A model generated the notes under the pieces. That model worked only from the letters and a program-made list of their open reading frames with translations. It did no database searches and was not told where the DNA came from. A stretch of DNA of 64,000 nucleotides, taken from contig NC_021677.1 of the NCBI RefSeq assembly GCF_000247815.1, forward strand, positions 1,154,021 to 1,218,020, given 5' to 3'. Every line of letters begins with the position of its first letter. Positions within the stretch are counted from its first letter, which is position 1. This document shows positions 47,217-62,690 of the stretch, piece by piece. A program made the translations under genes and the position numbers. Source of the DNA: Ficedula albicollis. Its lineage: Eukaryota; Chordata; Aves; Passeriformes; Muscicapidae.

Positions 47217-50190
47217 CTTTAAAATAGCTAATGAAGGAAGAATTATTTATAGCTTAGCCTTTGGCAGCAGAAATTCTAAACAATTTTTGAATCAAGCTCT
47301 ACAACTTTAGAAGAAAAAAGAAAAAAAAAATCTCTGAAGCCAAAGGGATAAAAAAAGAATGTAAAGGTATTTTTTCCCATAAAAGTACTGGCATTTATGC
47401 TCCTATTGGTCACCTTTTTAAGCCTAACAGCAGCTCTTGTACTTTACACTGAAGGCCTTTGTTACACTTTGCCAACCATAATGAACACATCTTAATATTT
47501 CTCTAAAGCAGCAAGGTAGTGTCCTGAAACTTGGGATGAGAAAATGACACAAATGCACTGAAAAGGATTTCTGACCCGTTTGTCAAAAGTACTGAGCCAC
47601 TGAATCAGACAGTGTGCAAATTTTAGATCACCTAGAAGCAAGTTGTCAGGCCAGCTCAGTGGCCACAATTAGAACACAGAAAAAACCTCCCCAGGAAGCT
47701 GGGAAGCTTTCTATTATAGTAAGCACTGCCATAATGAAAGGAGCTACTGCCCCATTTAGGAAGATAATTCCACATCTCTGCCTTCCTGACAATATATTTC
47801 ATGCAAATATGCATTTTATATATCTAGATATAAAATATTATCATTCTGCCTATTGCAAATCAACAGCTTACACAGAAAACTGACTCAGGAGGAAAAAGAT
47901 AATGTTATTCCTGTGATGCTCATATGGCAGAATGTAGGACTACGAGGTAGGAAATAGAGTGCAAAAGAGACAAAGCTATTTTTTGCATTCATTTACCTTT
48001 ATTTAATGTATTATAGGTTTTCAGAGGCACTGTGTGGTGTGACAAAGAGGTGCACAAGAAAGCACATCCAACTAAACCCTCCTTCCTTTCCACTGATTGA
48101 ATGGCACAAGTAAAGCAAATGCTCTGCCCCTAGTACTTTAAAAACTTGAGGATGTGCTGTTAGTGCCTGTTCCAGGCACTGAAAATTCTCTTTTCGTGAA
48201 AGCACGTGATTTTTCTTGCTGCTAACGATTTAATTAATTTTCTGGCTGAATTTTCAGTCAATATTAAGACAGTTTCTCCCTTGTGTTGCAAAAAACCAGT
48301 GTGTTTATCACTGAGAAGATTACAACAGGTTAGGTAGTAATCCCTGCTGGACAGCCTGGTCCTAAAATAGCAAAGCATCTTTTTATTTCATGCTACTTAT
48401 GCCGGACTGATTTAGCCTATTCATGGCTTATGCACTAAGTTTAATCCTCAGAATTCTCAAAACAAACAGTCCATAATACTCACATGAAATGCTGATTTTT
48501 TTCCAAGTGCAACAGGAGAGATTACTCCAGCCCTCACCCAATGCCCACAATGCACTGCACAAGTCAGGCAATACTTTCTGACAGTAAAAACCTTAGATTC
48601 TGAAAGCATCAAGGTGCAATTTCAAGGGGATCATCACACACATTCTTTCAAGGAAAGACATGAGGAAAAGAATACAACAATATCAAAGGGGACAAATCCT
48701 TGTAAAACTGAAAATCTTCTGCCAGCCCCCTGAATTGGATATTTCCATGCAGGAGGACCTGGCAGTGGAGCAGCCAGTAGTAGGGCAGAGGAAGCACTAT
48801 TGAAGGACCACCCTGTCTGGGTAAAATTCCTGTTGGAATTGCAGAGAACGTAGGGGTTGTTTCATGCCACTGGAAGATGTTTACTCCACACATTCAAAAG
48901 CTGGAGCTAAACTTCTGTCTTATAGGCAGCAATTCATTCCACATTTCATCAATGGAGAGCATTTGACTGATTTAAGTACATGAAGAAACTGGCTTCAGCT
49001 GGCAGCCACATCAACCTCTTGGCAAACAAGAATTTGGAGACATAACTGACATTTTCTTCCTGTAATTGTCTCTTTATTCTATCAAACCTTGGCTGCATGA
49101 CATCCAGATATAATTAACCGGCTGGTGAGTATCCATAACTGCTCAGCATCATGCTTGATCTGGGCTTCAAAATCTAACTGGAATACTGGGAAAAATATTT
49201 AGATATCACATTCTTATCAGCAGTCACTTGGGCATGAAACCCAAGGGTCTAGTCACACCCTTGACTTGTACAACACAGATAAAAAGAATTTTCCAACAAT
49301 TAATGTTAAATGTTGAAGAATGAAAAGAAGGTGAGCAATATTTCCAGGGTTTCAGCTCTAAAGCCAAGCTCTGGGTTGGTAATGTGTGGTATAAAACATC
49401 TGAAGAGCTCTTCAGGGCACAATAATTTTATTCACAAAAATCAGAATTAAGGAAAAAATAACTCATCAATGGTCCCAACTGACTGGTTTTTTCTACTTGT
49501 GACCTTCTATTACATCTTAGCCAATCTATTTGCATTGGACAAACTTATTATCCTTTATTGAACAACAGTAGTATTGGTGGCTGACATTAGGGTCAAAGAC
49601 CTAAATAATCCTGCTAAAAGTAAAAGTGAGAAATTACTAAGGTATATATTGAAATATTTGCCTCATTTCATATTATTTATTTCTGGTCTTAATGTTACTG
49701 CACGGTGTCCCAGGTCAATGCTTGGGCCACAAGTCTCACCATTAGTGCAAATATGGTCTACTACTAAAAATTCACTGGAAAATCTGAAATGGATTTGCCA
49801 TTTTACCCTCAGGGACAGAATTATATTACTAATAAAATTCATTGCTTAATCACAATGTCTCAGCACTCCTATACAAAATAGAGTTCATTTGTATTTTTCT
49901 CAATTTCCTCTCCAAATTAATTTGCCCACTTTATGTTCATATATCATCTTCATTCTATAATTTGTATTACTGGAAAAAGTAGTGACCAAACTTACCATCA
50001 GAACTTATTTCCCTCATGAACTTTCATTTTTTCCCTTGTCTACCTATTTGAGTTCAAGCTTAGGGGAACGTATTTTTAAAGAATATGTGTTGAAGTTACA
50101 GGTATACTTCAATATACAGGTAATTAAGAGAATTAATTTTTCCTTAAATTTTAGGCTGGTTACAAGCCACCTATTTCCTAACCAATTCCT
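47217..50190. other. Unique AT-rich DNA
   Basis: No recognised element over about 3 kb. Confidence 0.5.
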
Positions 50191-50230
50191 AATTATATTA
50201 TATTATATTATGATATATTATATTATATCA
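50191..50230. repeat. Short TATAT/TATTA-type microsatellite
   Basis: About 40 bases of ATTAT/ATATT units with one GATAT interruption. Confidence 0.8.
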
Positions 50231-50312
50231 ACCCCATATCATTTTATGCTGTGTAAACTAGGACTGGATTTCCAAAGGCGTGGAAAAACCGGGGATTGGC
50301 CCAGGGTAAGAC

Positions 50313-51930
<1,618 letters not shown>

Positions 51931-52756
51931 GAACAATTTTCTTCAAGAGAATAAAGATAAATCTTCTGAAAATATCTCCCTCTAAATATTCCCTAAAACA
52001 TTGAGCCTTAAAATTCAACAAAAGTGATGTCTTTGCACTTTTACTACCACTTCCTGTCCCTCTAAGAGCAAGAGTTTTCTCTTTCACAGAAAAGGTCACT
52101 TTGAACTTACAAAACAAGCTGTCATCTCAGCCAGTGATTGTCATAGTCCTACGTTTAGTTACATCTATGTCAGACCATCTTTATCCCATTCTCTGTCTCT
52201 AAACTAAATATGGGTAATGCTCATGATAATCCATCAGGTGATTGGGTTCTGCTTCCATTGTTACTTTTTTTGGTTTTTTTCCTCCATCAATCCATGATGT
52301 GTGATCAACAGTGATTTCTCAGGATGTCCAAGTCACTCAGCATTCCTCTGATAGAAAACTTCCAGAGTTACGACTCAGCCTCAGCACTTTCTCCCTGCAT
52401 GAACCTTCTTAAATTTCCAATGCTCTGTGTCTGCACTAAGAATTACAGTAATAATAACAACTCCTGCACGGCTGACAGCTCCTTCTGAGCCTCTGACTAC
52501 TTTGTGGTATCAAATTCATGCTTTGTAACATGGCTGATAATGCACAATTTAACAGTCTTGCATTACAAAATACTTCACATCACCTGACCTGCCTGGAAAC
52601 TCAAGTTTCCAATTCCTTTCCTTACAGGATTTCAAATGCAAAAAAAAAGGAGAGCCAGAGGTGAGCTCACACTTGAGAAAGTCTGCCTTCTGTAAGTACC
52701 ACACAGCAATAAAACTTACTGGTAATTCCACCTTGTTTCCTCATTATGTGTTGCCA
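51931..52756. other. Unique DNA
   Basis: Nothing recognised. Confidence 0.5.
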
Positions 52757-53230
52757 GATTTAAGGACTCTTCACACCATATATCACCTGCATGCATGGCA
52801 GAAGAAAGTCAATCCAGTTACCACTGTGATCTGTACAGCTCCTTGTGGTTTATCCATGAATATTAAAATTTAGGAAGTCAATTACTGTCCTTAATGCAAG
52901 TGCCAGTAGCAAACTGTGATAACATCAGTAAAAGCAAAAGATATTCTTTGTTCATGAATAGAGATAGCAAACTGTGATAACATCAGTAAAAGCAAAATAT
53001 ATTCTTTGTTCATGAACAGAGAGGATTTAAGGACTCTTCACACCATATATCACCTGCATGCATGGCAGAAGAAAGTCAATCCAGTTACCACTGTGATCTG
53101 TACAGCTCCTTGTGGTTTATCCATGAATATTAAAATTTAGGAAGTCAATTACTGTCCTTAATGCAAGTGCCAGTAGCAAACTGTGATAACATCAGTAAAA
53201 GCAAAAGATATTCTTTGTTCATGAATAGAG
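52757..53230. repeat. 267-bp duplication with a nested 58-bp repeat
   Basis: Segment 52757-52964 recurs at 53024-53230 with no mismatch that I can see. Between them, the last 58 bases (52908-52965) are repeated at 52966-53023 with two changes (AAAGATAT/AAATATAT, GAATAGAGAT/GAACAGAGAG). Three copies of the 58-bp part therefore exist. The end-copies are more like each other than the middle one. Confidence 0.96.
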
Positions 53231-55469
53231 ATATTAAAGCACAGAGTATTAATGTCAGAGTTTAATCTCTAGTTCAAAAAATCAACATTTGCTTGATGCA
53301 AGGCCAAAGAATGGTTTGTAGTTAATACTCTGAATGAGAAACTTGTCAGTGTCCCAAATGATGAAAAACCCATTTGGATCTGTATTTCATTACCTAAGTA
53401 TAGCAACAAAAAAACAAGGTATATCCATTACAGATTATATAATTAAAGACAGAGGGGGAAATTCTATTTTAGTTCTGTGGGATCCACCCATCAGGCACAT
53501 TGAAACCAGAATTTTCTTAGTATGGAGTTTTTCTTGAATGACATATCAGCATTCTTCCAAATCATTACAGCACACAAGCAGAGTGGAGCCAACATTGTCC
53601 ATAGTACTAAACTATCCAAAAACCTTTTAGGAAAATCCTTCATCAGAAGTGGTAAGGTAAGGAAAGTAGTCAGAGAGGTTAAGCAAACGAAGTTAAGAGG
53701 AGGAAAGCAGTTTCTAAAAGGGAAAAGGATTATTCTGGAAATTCATCTGCAATACCCAGAAAAATGATTGTGCTGTCTGTGAAACGGGAAGCAGAGAGGA
53801 ACAAATGGTGATATTCTTTAAAAATCTGGACATAATCTTAACATTGCACATTTATGTCACTTTATTCATGTCACCAGAAAGCACCTTAGGGTCTGAACTC
53901 TATCTCTCTCTTATTCAGTCAAGCACAAGAAGGCACTTCACTCACATTTTGCTTTTCAGATGTTTCATAGTTTCTAAGTACTCTAATCCATGGACTCTTT
54001 TAATACTGGAATGGAGGATGTTGACAGCCCCAGAGCCAGTGGGGTCAATCTGGACTCCAGATGGGTGATTCAGAGTCAAAATACCTCTTTAACTTCTCTT
54101 CTTAATACACATAAACCCTTGCCTCAGTGCTAAGAGAGTATCTGTGAAAAGAGCAAATGCAAATCGTAGGAGAATCTCAACAAGTTTGCCTAAGAAGGAA
54201 GGGAAGTGATTGTACATAAAAGGCTGGGATATGAATAAAGTATTTTTGTTTTAAAAGGAGAAGTATTTTTAATTAAACTAATGCTTGTTCTAAAAGTGTA
54301 TTTTTGTAACCAATTATATCAGTGTGGAAAAATACCTAGCCTGCACAATCTCTATAACTGGAACAGTTTGTCTCCTGAAAACTATAAAAACAGGACAAAA
54401 GTCTCACCTGAAACCAGCACATAGTGACCATTAGCTCATAGCATGATTAAAAAGCTGTTCAATGCATAACATTTCTCTGAAAAATCCATTTCTCTGAAAT
54501 TTCTTTTTATAAACAAGTAACTTAGCAGAGTTCAGGCCCTATGAGACATAAATAAGTGTTCTGTTTAGTCACAGCAATAGAGGTACAAAGAAAATATCTC
54601 ACAGGAAAGTGGCACAGATTTGATATCTTATTTTTCTTCTCCCACTTCAATATTTAGGAAGCACTGTAGCAATCTACTAAGGCCTTAGATTTTTAGATTC
54701 TACTATCAAACCATTTTCTTAAGCAGGGGCTAAATGCATTGATGCACAAAAATAAATTGAACTTGTTTAAATACGACCTCAGGAGTGTTTCTCTAGCAAT
54801 GAAACTTGCAGCAATGACTGGTGATGTTGTCACCACTCCCCTTCCTGAGATTGCATCAGAGTGTCAACTACATTTTAGCCATCTCTAAAATTATTTATCC
54901 AGAAAACATCTAATTGTTTCTTTCTGCATAACACCTCCAAGCTCAGCCTTTCCTCTTATATTCATACTCCTGAAGCTGACACCCAGATCACCACATTTTC
55001 ATCTTCACATATGCAGCACCTGAGTCTCTCACTGTGGCACATCCTGACCATTTTCAGCGAAGTTGCTTTCATACAACTGAATGATTTTTCTTGGCTGTAC
55101 CACCATGACACCAAAAGATTGCTCTCTTTTTCAGTCTATCACAAATGCCTGGTTTATAAATATAAAGAGTTTTATGTTGAGTGTACTGTGTAGTTTGTAG
55201 CACAGTATAGCCTGTGGTCTGAACATGGGCTCTTGAGTCATTTCCATCTCTGTTTAAGCCAGCTGTCACCATCTATCTATTCAGCTTTCTTTCAAATTGT
55301 CTCTCACTTTCCACTGTCTTCTAGATGTGGGATGAATCCACTACAGTTTCTTGTCAAATTAATCTTTTGATGGCACCTTCCTACTGGTACCCATCAAGCT
55401 TGAGAATTACCAGCTTTAGGATGGGGCTCTGGGAGCCAGGCTTTGTGCTTCCAGGTGAAATGGGGCTTG
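53231..55469. other. Unique AT-rich DNA
   Basis: No recognised element. Frames of 60-87 codons here have no recognisable domain. Confidence 0.5.
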
Positions 55470-55589
55470 TTCAGAGTCATTCTCATCTGTAGAGAGTGAA
55501 AAGACTCGCCCCTGAGTCTGCATTTCTCCTTCAGAGTCATTCTCATCTGTAGAGAGTGAAAGGACTCACCCCTGAGTCTGCATTTCTCT
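55470..55589. repeat. 60-bp tandem duplication
   Basis: Units 55470-55529 and 55530-55589 share TTCAGAGTCATTCTCATCTG through GCATTTCTC, with two differences (AAAAGACTCG/AAAGGACTCA). Confidence 0.97.
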
Positions 55590-56115
55590 GGGCTAAACAG
55601 CCTCAGGTGAATGCATTTTGATTTTCAAACTTCAAACTACTCATTTCCCATAGTAGGTTGCAAAGTACTGAAAGGAAGAATCTCGAGTTTTTCTTGTACT
55701 ATGCAGTATAATTAACAATCTAGAATGTTTTTCTAAACTATAATACATAATCATATAATTTTTTTTCTTATTTTCTTAGTATAATATGTAATCACATAAC
55801 GTTTTCCAAATTTCCTTAAATACACAAATTTTGATGTGGAGGTTGTATACACTGCTTTACAAGCTGATATTTAGTCATTTGAATGAAAGAGAGCAAAAAT
55901 ATAAATATATATCCATGTGTGCCAGCACTCCCTGCACTTTACAGTCATTTCAAAACATCAGGAAAAGGTTCTGGGCTTCACGCCAGCTGAAACTATTGCC
56001 ATGAAATCTTATATAGTGATGTGCACACCTTCAGCTTTTGAAGCATTTATTCACTGCTGACAGTGGAACTGCAAAGAAACCAAACCCCAAACAACAAATT
56101 ATTCATTTCCCCCGC
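55590..56115. other. Unique AT-rich DNA
   Basis: A weak similarity between TATAATACATAATCATATAA and TATAATATGTAATCACATAA near 55739 and 55781 is noted; nothing else. Confidence 0.5.
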
Positions 56116-56266
56116 CCCTGCTTCACATAATCACACTGACAATTTTGGAAGTTTGCTTTATGATCACCTCTCAGTTGAGAATTATTCATGAACCCTGCTT
56201 CACATAATCACACTGACAATTTTGAAAGTTTGCTTTATTATCACCTTTCAGTTGAGAATTATTCAT
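56116..56266. repeat. 77-bp tandem duplication
   Basis: Units 56116-56192 and 56193-56266 differ at three positions (TTTGGAAG/TTTGAAAG, TTATGATC/TTATTATC, CCTCTCAG/CCTTTCAG). Confidence 0.96.
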
Positions 56267-57495
56267 GAGTTGGGCCACTCGACAGGTAGAACTTTATTTA
56301 TCTGTCAAATATTTCACTAGACAAGGAAAATAACATTTCTGAGCACAGAGTAGCTTCATTTAGGTGAAGGAAAAAAAACCCCACTGTTCTAATATGGAGC
56401 AAATATCATCAAAGGTTTATTGGTGATTTTCAATACAAGTAGATTGATATTGTAAAGCTGAGTTACATCTACATGAAGACCATCTGCACACTTAGCAAGA
56501 TTTCCCCATATACCTCCATTATTTTCTTTTTTTTCTGAAGTGGGCACATGTGTGATCCTGAGGTGGGAATAAAGGGCACTTGCAACCTTGCTCCTTTTGC
56601 TCTCAGAGTGAAACCACAGAGAATCTCCAGGGCACAGAAGGCACTGAGGGGCCATTATCTGTCTGCAGGTTATCACTCACGCTGCTGAATTTATCACTTC
56701 TTCTGCTGTAACAAGACTCTTTCATGGGCAAAGTTTTTAGCTGTTTCTGGTGGTGACTGTCTGGACTGAGTGCCACAAGTGTTTGAGCAACACAGTAAAA
56801 TGAAACAACCCTTTCTTAACAACCTTAATGAAAATAAATACCTACTTCCAAGCCAGATGAATGAAATCTGCTTTGTCACAAAACCTGCTACTTTCTACCA
56901 CGAAATTTTACTACTTAGGCAAAGTACTTGCAGACTAAAAATTCTGAATTCCAGTCATGTAGACCTCGTAGGAGCAGACACAGTATTCCTTGGACATGGG
57001 GCTGAATTTCATTTCCCAAACATTCAGGGACGTGTGATTTAACTCTGCCTCACTGTGGCTTTGTCTAAGGCTGATCTGCAGCTACCTCATTTATGGATAG
57101 TTACTGTGGCCACAAAAACAAACATTTTCTTTGCTTGGGAGTAAAGAATCCATTTTCCCACAACCAAATGGGGATGGAGATATGAATGGAGAAATGAAAG
57201 AAATGTAAGATGTGAAATGGAGACATGCATCAACTACATCTCTCCATGTTATCCTCAATCCCCACAGCTGCCTGCCCTTGCCAGCCAAGCTGTCTAGAAA
57301 TTTAGCATGCAGCACCTCTCTTCCTGGCTTGGGTAGGAAGACAGCTTTACACCAAAATCCCTCTTAAATGGGAAAGATAGACCAGTATTTTAAATATTAT
57401 GTGGTGAAACATTGGTTTAGGGTTAAAAATTGCTAAGCAGGACTGAAATCTCTCTGAAAGGAGGAGCACGCTCTATTTGTTCTCTTCCTCCACCC
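56267..57495. other. Unique DNA
   Basis: No recognised element. Frames of 61-95 codons lie on both strands without domains. Confidence 0.5.
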
Positions 57496-57530
57496 ACTTA
57501 GTTTAACTATTTAAAATAGTTAAACTAAGT
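57496..57530. repeat. Perfect 35-base palindrome
   Basis: ACTTAGTTTAACTATTT, one A, then AAATAGTTAAACTAAGT: two perfect 17-base arms with a single-base centre. It is far longer than the accidental palindromes elsewhere in the window, and AT-rich. No flanking target-site duplication identifies it as a transposon. Confidence 0.95.
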
Positions 57531-58659
57531 TATTAGAATAATTATAAAAAAGAAATTGAATGGAGGATGAATGACATGTATCATCAGTGTTGTAAAATTA
57601 TTTTCAATTCTCTTACACCATTTGACTCTTTAAAAAGGTTATCCAGTTTTACAGACACCATCAAAAGTTTCTGTGCTGTCTTGTGTGATTTCTTAATCCT
57701 TAATTCAATAAATAAAATGTCCATAATGCTAAAAATTCTGCATGCTGTCTTTCATATTTTTTTCCATCTACTTTTAGTCAACAAACTTTAATCTCTTTCA
57801 TACTTGTTCATTTAATATTTTTCTTTTCCTATTAGCATCACTTACCCTACTTTACTATATTTCAATTAAATCCTATCCCCATCTGTAAAATCACATATAA
57901 TACAAAAAAGTTCTGCCCTGGGGACATGAATTAAGTGAATAACAGGGCGTCAAAGGAAAGCTCTTTCTCATAGTTGTCTGAAGATCTGGGCCCAGACCTT
58001 GAGGTAATTTCAGTAAGAGATGGGTGCTTATGGGAGAGATGCTGCCTGGTAACACTTCCCCTCTATGATAGAGCATCTCCAGTGACTTGAATCAGCTGAA
58101 ATGTGAGAGGAAATCTCCTGCTACTGCCTCAGTCTTGACCCAGTGGCCTCATTCACAATTTCTGACTCTGAGCTTTACATTTTGCTTTGGAAAAGAGATG
58201 CTGACGATGAGTGCAAACTGCCTGAACCACTCAGACTTCCATAATGCAAATAGTTGCACTCTCCAGACCTGTGGGTATTACCAGCTTCAGAGGGGTTACT
58301 AGCACACACAGGGCTGAAACACTAATCTTAGAGAAAACAGGACTCTAGTTAAAAGTTAGAAGAAACTGGGCTTGAAATAGTTATCTGGAACTTGAATACT
58401 TAATTGCCTGTCATTTTATGTTTGCTCAGCTGTGCTTGCAATGGGAAAAGATGAAACCAGCAAGTAGATCCAAGGAAACATGAACAATGGAACCAGAAAC
58501 TTGTTCTTCAGAATCTGAGTTTTCCCAGCCCAGAAGCCATTTGTATTGTCATTGATAGAAAAGGTTGAGAGTTCAGGGTGAGGAAGACTGACCTTACTTC
58601 CTCTTTTTAAGACCCCTCCCCACAAAAACGACCCCAGACTTAATTCAAGAAGCCAACCA
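57531..58659. other. Unique DNA, possibly including an LTR 5' part
   Basis: Mostly unrecognised. The last ~250 bases (CTTTTTAAGACCCCTCCCC and GGCATGCTTAATATCC) could be U3 of the LTR that follows, but I cannot set its left edge. Confidence 0.35.
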
Positions 58660-58905
58660 GGCATGCTTAATATCCATTCAAACTAATTACCATAGGAAGC
58701 AGAGAATGGGAGGTGCTGGTATTATGAATGTGTATTTGTTTGAAGCTTTTGTCAATAAATAGACTCTGTGATCACCTGTAATTTCACAGTGCATGCCAGG
58801 GGGTTACCCCACTGCTGTATGAATAAACATACACTTTCTAACTTTAAACTGTTAGAGAGTCTTTTTGTCCCTCACAGCTGAGTATCAATGTTAGACCAAC
58901 ACTCA
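58660..58905 (+). mobile_element. Probable LTR 3' half (U3-R-U5) of an endogenous retrovirus
   Basis: The order ATTATGAATGTGTATTTGTT, two AATAAA hexamers (58754 and 58822), CTAACTTTAAACTGTTAGAG, CTTTTTGTCCCTCACAGCTG and finally ACACTCATATTTTGG resembles the R-U5 end of avian retroviral LTRs followed by a TTTGG that commonly begins the leader. It differs from the ERVL-type LTRs at 7 and 18 kb. No open gag, pol or env sequence follows, so it is a decayed or solo remnant. Identification is from remembered pattern; left boundary uncertain. Confidence 0.45.
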
Positions 58906-61181
58906 TATTTTGGTAAATCAAGGGTGTCTACAATCTTAGTGCCAGTGGTTTGTAGAAGGGGTGACTAATTCACACTAATTAAAATGTGCCACATATCTAC
59001 AGTATCTAGGCCAGATTAAATGATTGCTGTCTGAAGGCTGTCCATTGACATGCATAAACTCTATGGAATGGCATTTGGGTGCCTCTGCCAGGAGCAGAAG
59101 CCACACAACACTTGAGGGCTCTGGTCTGAGCTTTAGGCAGGATTTTTGGGTAGGCTTGGCTTGGTAGAGATAGCCAGGATTAAAACCTGCAGCTGGAAAC
59201 AAAGATCCTGCTGGGGAATCTCTCACAGAGATTAAAAACTGATCAAAAGCATCTCCTGGCAGCCCTTGCTCACAGCTCCTACTGAGCTCTAAATTCAGCA
59301 GGAGCTTTGCTGTTTCTCAGAAACAAAATCCTCCCACTATGATAAAACGACAAGTCATCTAGGTACTGAGATATTTTAAGAATATCTCTGATTTTGGCTA
59401 GCACAGCAACAAACGGGCCTGTCCTTGTTAATGCTGAAATAAATTTCTAAAGGTGATTTATCTTCATTGATAAGCCATATACATAGATAAGCATGTATGC
59501 TCCTAGAGATGCAGCTCCAGGGTTATCATTCACTTACCTAAGCTTCATGATAACAAAGTTGGCAAAGTTTATAAACAAAAAGCTGAAGGAAACACCTTGA
59601 TAATGCCATGATGTAGGCAGTATAGTATTTCCTGTAAGAAAAAGTAGATATACTTTGCAATTAAATATCATTATTTCTTTGAAGCTTTCTTCACTAAAAG
59701 GTCAAGAGGAAGTTATGGTTATTAGAGTTGCATCACTTGGTCCAGCTCTGTCCTATCAGCAAGCATTCATGCTGAGCCATTTCACTGGTATTCAAAAGGA
59801 CAAGAAACTGTGTGCAACCTGGGAAATGCACTCCCTACATCCTCAGGAGCAGCTTTACTTTGTTAACTTAACTGATTCAACACAGATATCAGCATAAACA
59901 CTTTCTAAGCACTTCCTGGCAATGGTCTCACAAGAGTGTTTAATTTCATTAACTGGACTGTTGGTCTTAAAAAAATACATTGTACAGTGTCCAAGCAGGA
60001 AAAGGTTTGGGAGTTCTGAATAATAGTTTTAAAAACTGGCTAACTGCTTGTGTATTCTTATATTATAGAGATGATCCTGGACTGGCTTGCTAAGAAATGT
60101 AGCTCAGCTGTTTGAGTTTGCATCAATTCTGCAATATTTCTGTCCAATCTATATCTATTTTTCCTGTAATCAAATTCTAATGATTATGAACACTTTGGAA
60201 AAGACACGTGCCAGAATTTACAAACACAAAACAAATTGTGCTTTCATTTTTTCATTCCTCACTTAGTTCCTTCTACTTTGTATTATTGTATACACTTTTA
60301 TACTTGCAATAGAGCTTTTGTAGTTTTAAATAAGCATTGTGGTTTAACCTCAGTCATCAACAAAGTACCATGAAGTCACTTAGTGGACATAGATTCTCCC
60401 CCCTTCAGTGGGATGGGGATGGGAATCAGAAGAAAAAGGAAAACTCATCAGTTGAGGTGAGGACCGCTTCACAAATGACATAAAGCATAATAAGATAATT
60501 ATTGTTATAATTCTAATTATTGCTGTTATTGTTGTTGTAATGAAAAGGTGTGAGAGAAAGGGGTAAAATACAGGAGGAACAATGCACAATACAATTGCTG
60601 ACTATCAGACCAAGTCCCATTCCCTGGGTTATCTTGCATGAAACAATGACTTCTGTGGAAGATGGGCAAAATCTGAAGCTGGGCAAAATCCATCATCTCT
60701 GTCTCATTGTTTTTTCCCCACTAAGAATTCTTAAATACTAAGATGTCCCCAGGATGCTTTCCATTTTGATATTAAAGCAATGAAAAATTTTCCTAGTGGA
60801 AAATGAAGTCTTATTTTTTTATATGTCTAAAGAATAAAATACAATGCATTGGGAGGGTTTCTGCTGTTAATATTTATGATCACTTCAGCCTTCTTTTTCC
60901 ATTTATGAATGATTTGTTAGAGGATCACAATTTCTCCAGATAGATACATTATTAAACATCACAAGGACTTCTCAGGCCCAAGCCAGAATTGATTTCAAGT
61001 AGCTCCCTGAGTATTTTCCTCCTGTTGGGATGTCATTCATCATCAAAATTGCATGAAATTGTGCTGTTCCATGGGATGGCAACAATTTAAATTAGAAGAA
61101 AATGAAAATTAATAGCAGAGTGATTTCTGATAGATGTTAATGTTTGGATTAATAATTCCTAATAAAAAATGCATGAAACTT
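58906..61181. other. Unique AT-rich DNA
   Basis: A small echo, GGGCAAAATC...GGGCAAAATCC, lies near 60664-60690. No gene recognised. Confidence 0.5.
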
Positions 61182-61400
61182 CATTATCTGCCAAGAAGCT
61201 AAAGTTAATTGCAAATTCTTTACTGGTTCCCATTTTGTGCAGTTACTCCTCCTGGGCCTCATCCTTAGGGATTTTGGTTAGGATCTTCCATTATCTGCCA
61301 AGACGCTAAAGTTAATTGCAAATTCTTTACTGGTTCCCCTTTTGTATAGACAGTTACTCCTCCTGGGCCTCATCCTTAGGGATTTTGGTTAGGATCTTCA
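61182..61400. repeat. 107-bp tandem duplication
   Basis: Units 61182-61288 and 61289-61400 share CATTATCTGCCAAGA through TTGGTTAGGATCTTC. The second unit has CCTTTTGTATAGACAG where the first has CATTTTGTGCAG, giving a short length difference. Confidence 0.95.
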
Positions 61401-61511
61401 TTTTGCATCACCAGCTATCTGTAAATATCAGCTTGGGAATCAGCACTCTTAATCCTTCCAGTTTGGTATGACTGTAATTTCCCTATACTCTTCTTGTTAT
61501 GATAATTTCTG
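61401..61511. other. Short unique spacer
   Basis: Unique DNA between the duplication and the ATATCT array. Confidence 0.5.
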
Positions 61512-61893
61512 TATCTATATCTATATCTATATCTATATCTATATCTATATCTATATCTATATCTATATCTATATCTATATCTATATCTATATCTATATCT
61601 ATATCTATATCTATATCTATATCTATATCTATATCTATATCTATATCTATATCTATATCTATATCTATATCTATATCTATATCTATATCTATATCTATAT
61701 CTATATCTATATCTATATCTATATCTATATCTATATCTATATCTATATCTATATCTATATCTATATCTATATCTATATCTATATATCTCTATATATCTAT
61801 ATCTATACATATCTACATATCTACATATCTACATATCCATATAGATATATATCCATATATACCATAGATATATATCCATATATACCCATATAT
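61512..61893. repeat. (TATATC)n hexamer array, ~45 pure copies plus degenerate tail
   Basis: Pure TATATC from about 61512 to 61784, then irregular ATATCTACAT / ATATCCATAT units to about 61893. Its frames ([18 protein letters not shown]) are repeat artefacts. Confidence 0.97.
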
Positions 61894-62690
61894 ATTTCCA
61901 TGCTCGTTTTTAGCCCTTGACTGCAAGTACTGTAGAAATGGGAATATCCTTCACACAGAATACAAGTGTATGCAAGACATACATGAAGAGAGATCTACTT
62001 GAAATATTCAAGTTCCACAGCTTTATGCAGTTGAACAACCAAGAAATAGGATCAACATTTCTTTTAGTCTCACATGATCAAAAGGTGAATCTTTAGATAG
62101 TCAAATGAAAAATAAAATAAGAAACATCTACTATTTTATCTAGAAGATTTGGGATTTGCTATGTCTTATAATGGAGGGAAATCATGGCCTATGCCATGGC
62201 TGGGATGGTCTGAGAAAACAAGCAGGATAATATCTGTACAAAGATACCCAAGAAATCTTTTACTCAAGAAAATCACCATTAATTCCAGAGCAATAGCTCT
62301 ACAAGTTCATTGTTATTCACTCGCATTCACATTATTCAATGCCATGAATTTAATTTTCACCTCTCGTGGAATTTTCACATCTTGCAGAACTTCTGGAAAC
62401 TACATTACAGTGAACAACTGGGCAATAATGACCTAGTTTCATACCCACTGCTAGTAAAGCTGGAAATGGAAGGGCACAGCCAGCACAAGGTTTCAGACTG
62501 TGATTCCAAAGAGCATGGTTTACCCCTCGTCGTGCACTGATGAAAAAAGATGTACTCATTCTTTCCATGGACCAAAATGAGTCCTTGGTCAGACTCAGAA
62601 TATGCCTGCAGGTGTATTTATGCCTCTGAGAAAGGCACACATTTAGAGGGCATCTCACAGATCGACTTCCTCTTGCACAATACATTTTAG
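61894..62690. other. Unique DNA between two AT arrays
   Basis: No recognised element. Frames at 62149-62436 (+) and 62350-62685 (-) overlap on opposite strands and have no domain. Confidence 0.5.

Noticed and set aside
61415..61920. [12 protein letters not shown] and YRYRYR frames
   Set aside because: Artefacts of the TATATC hexamer array.
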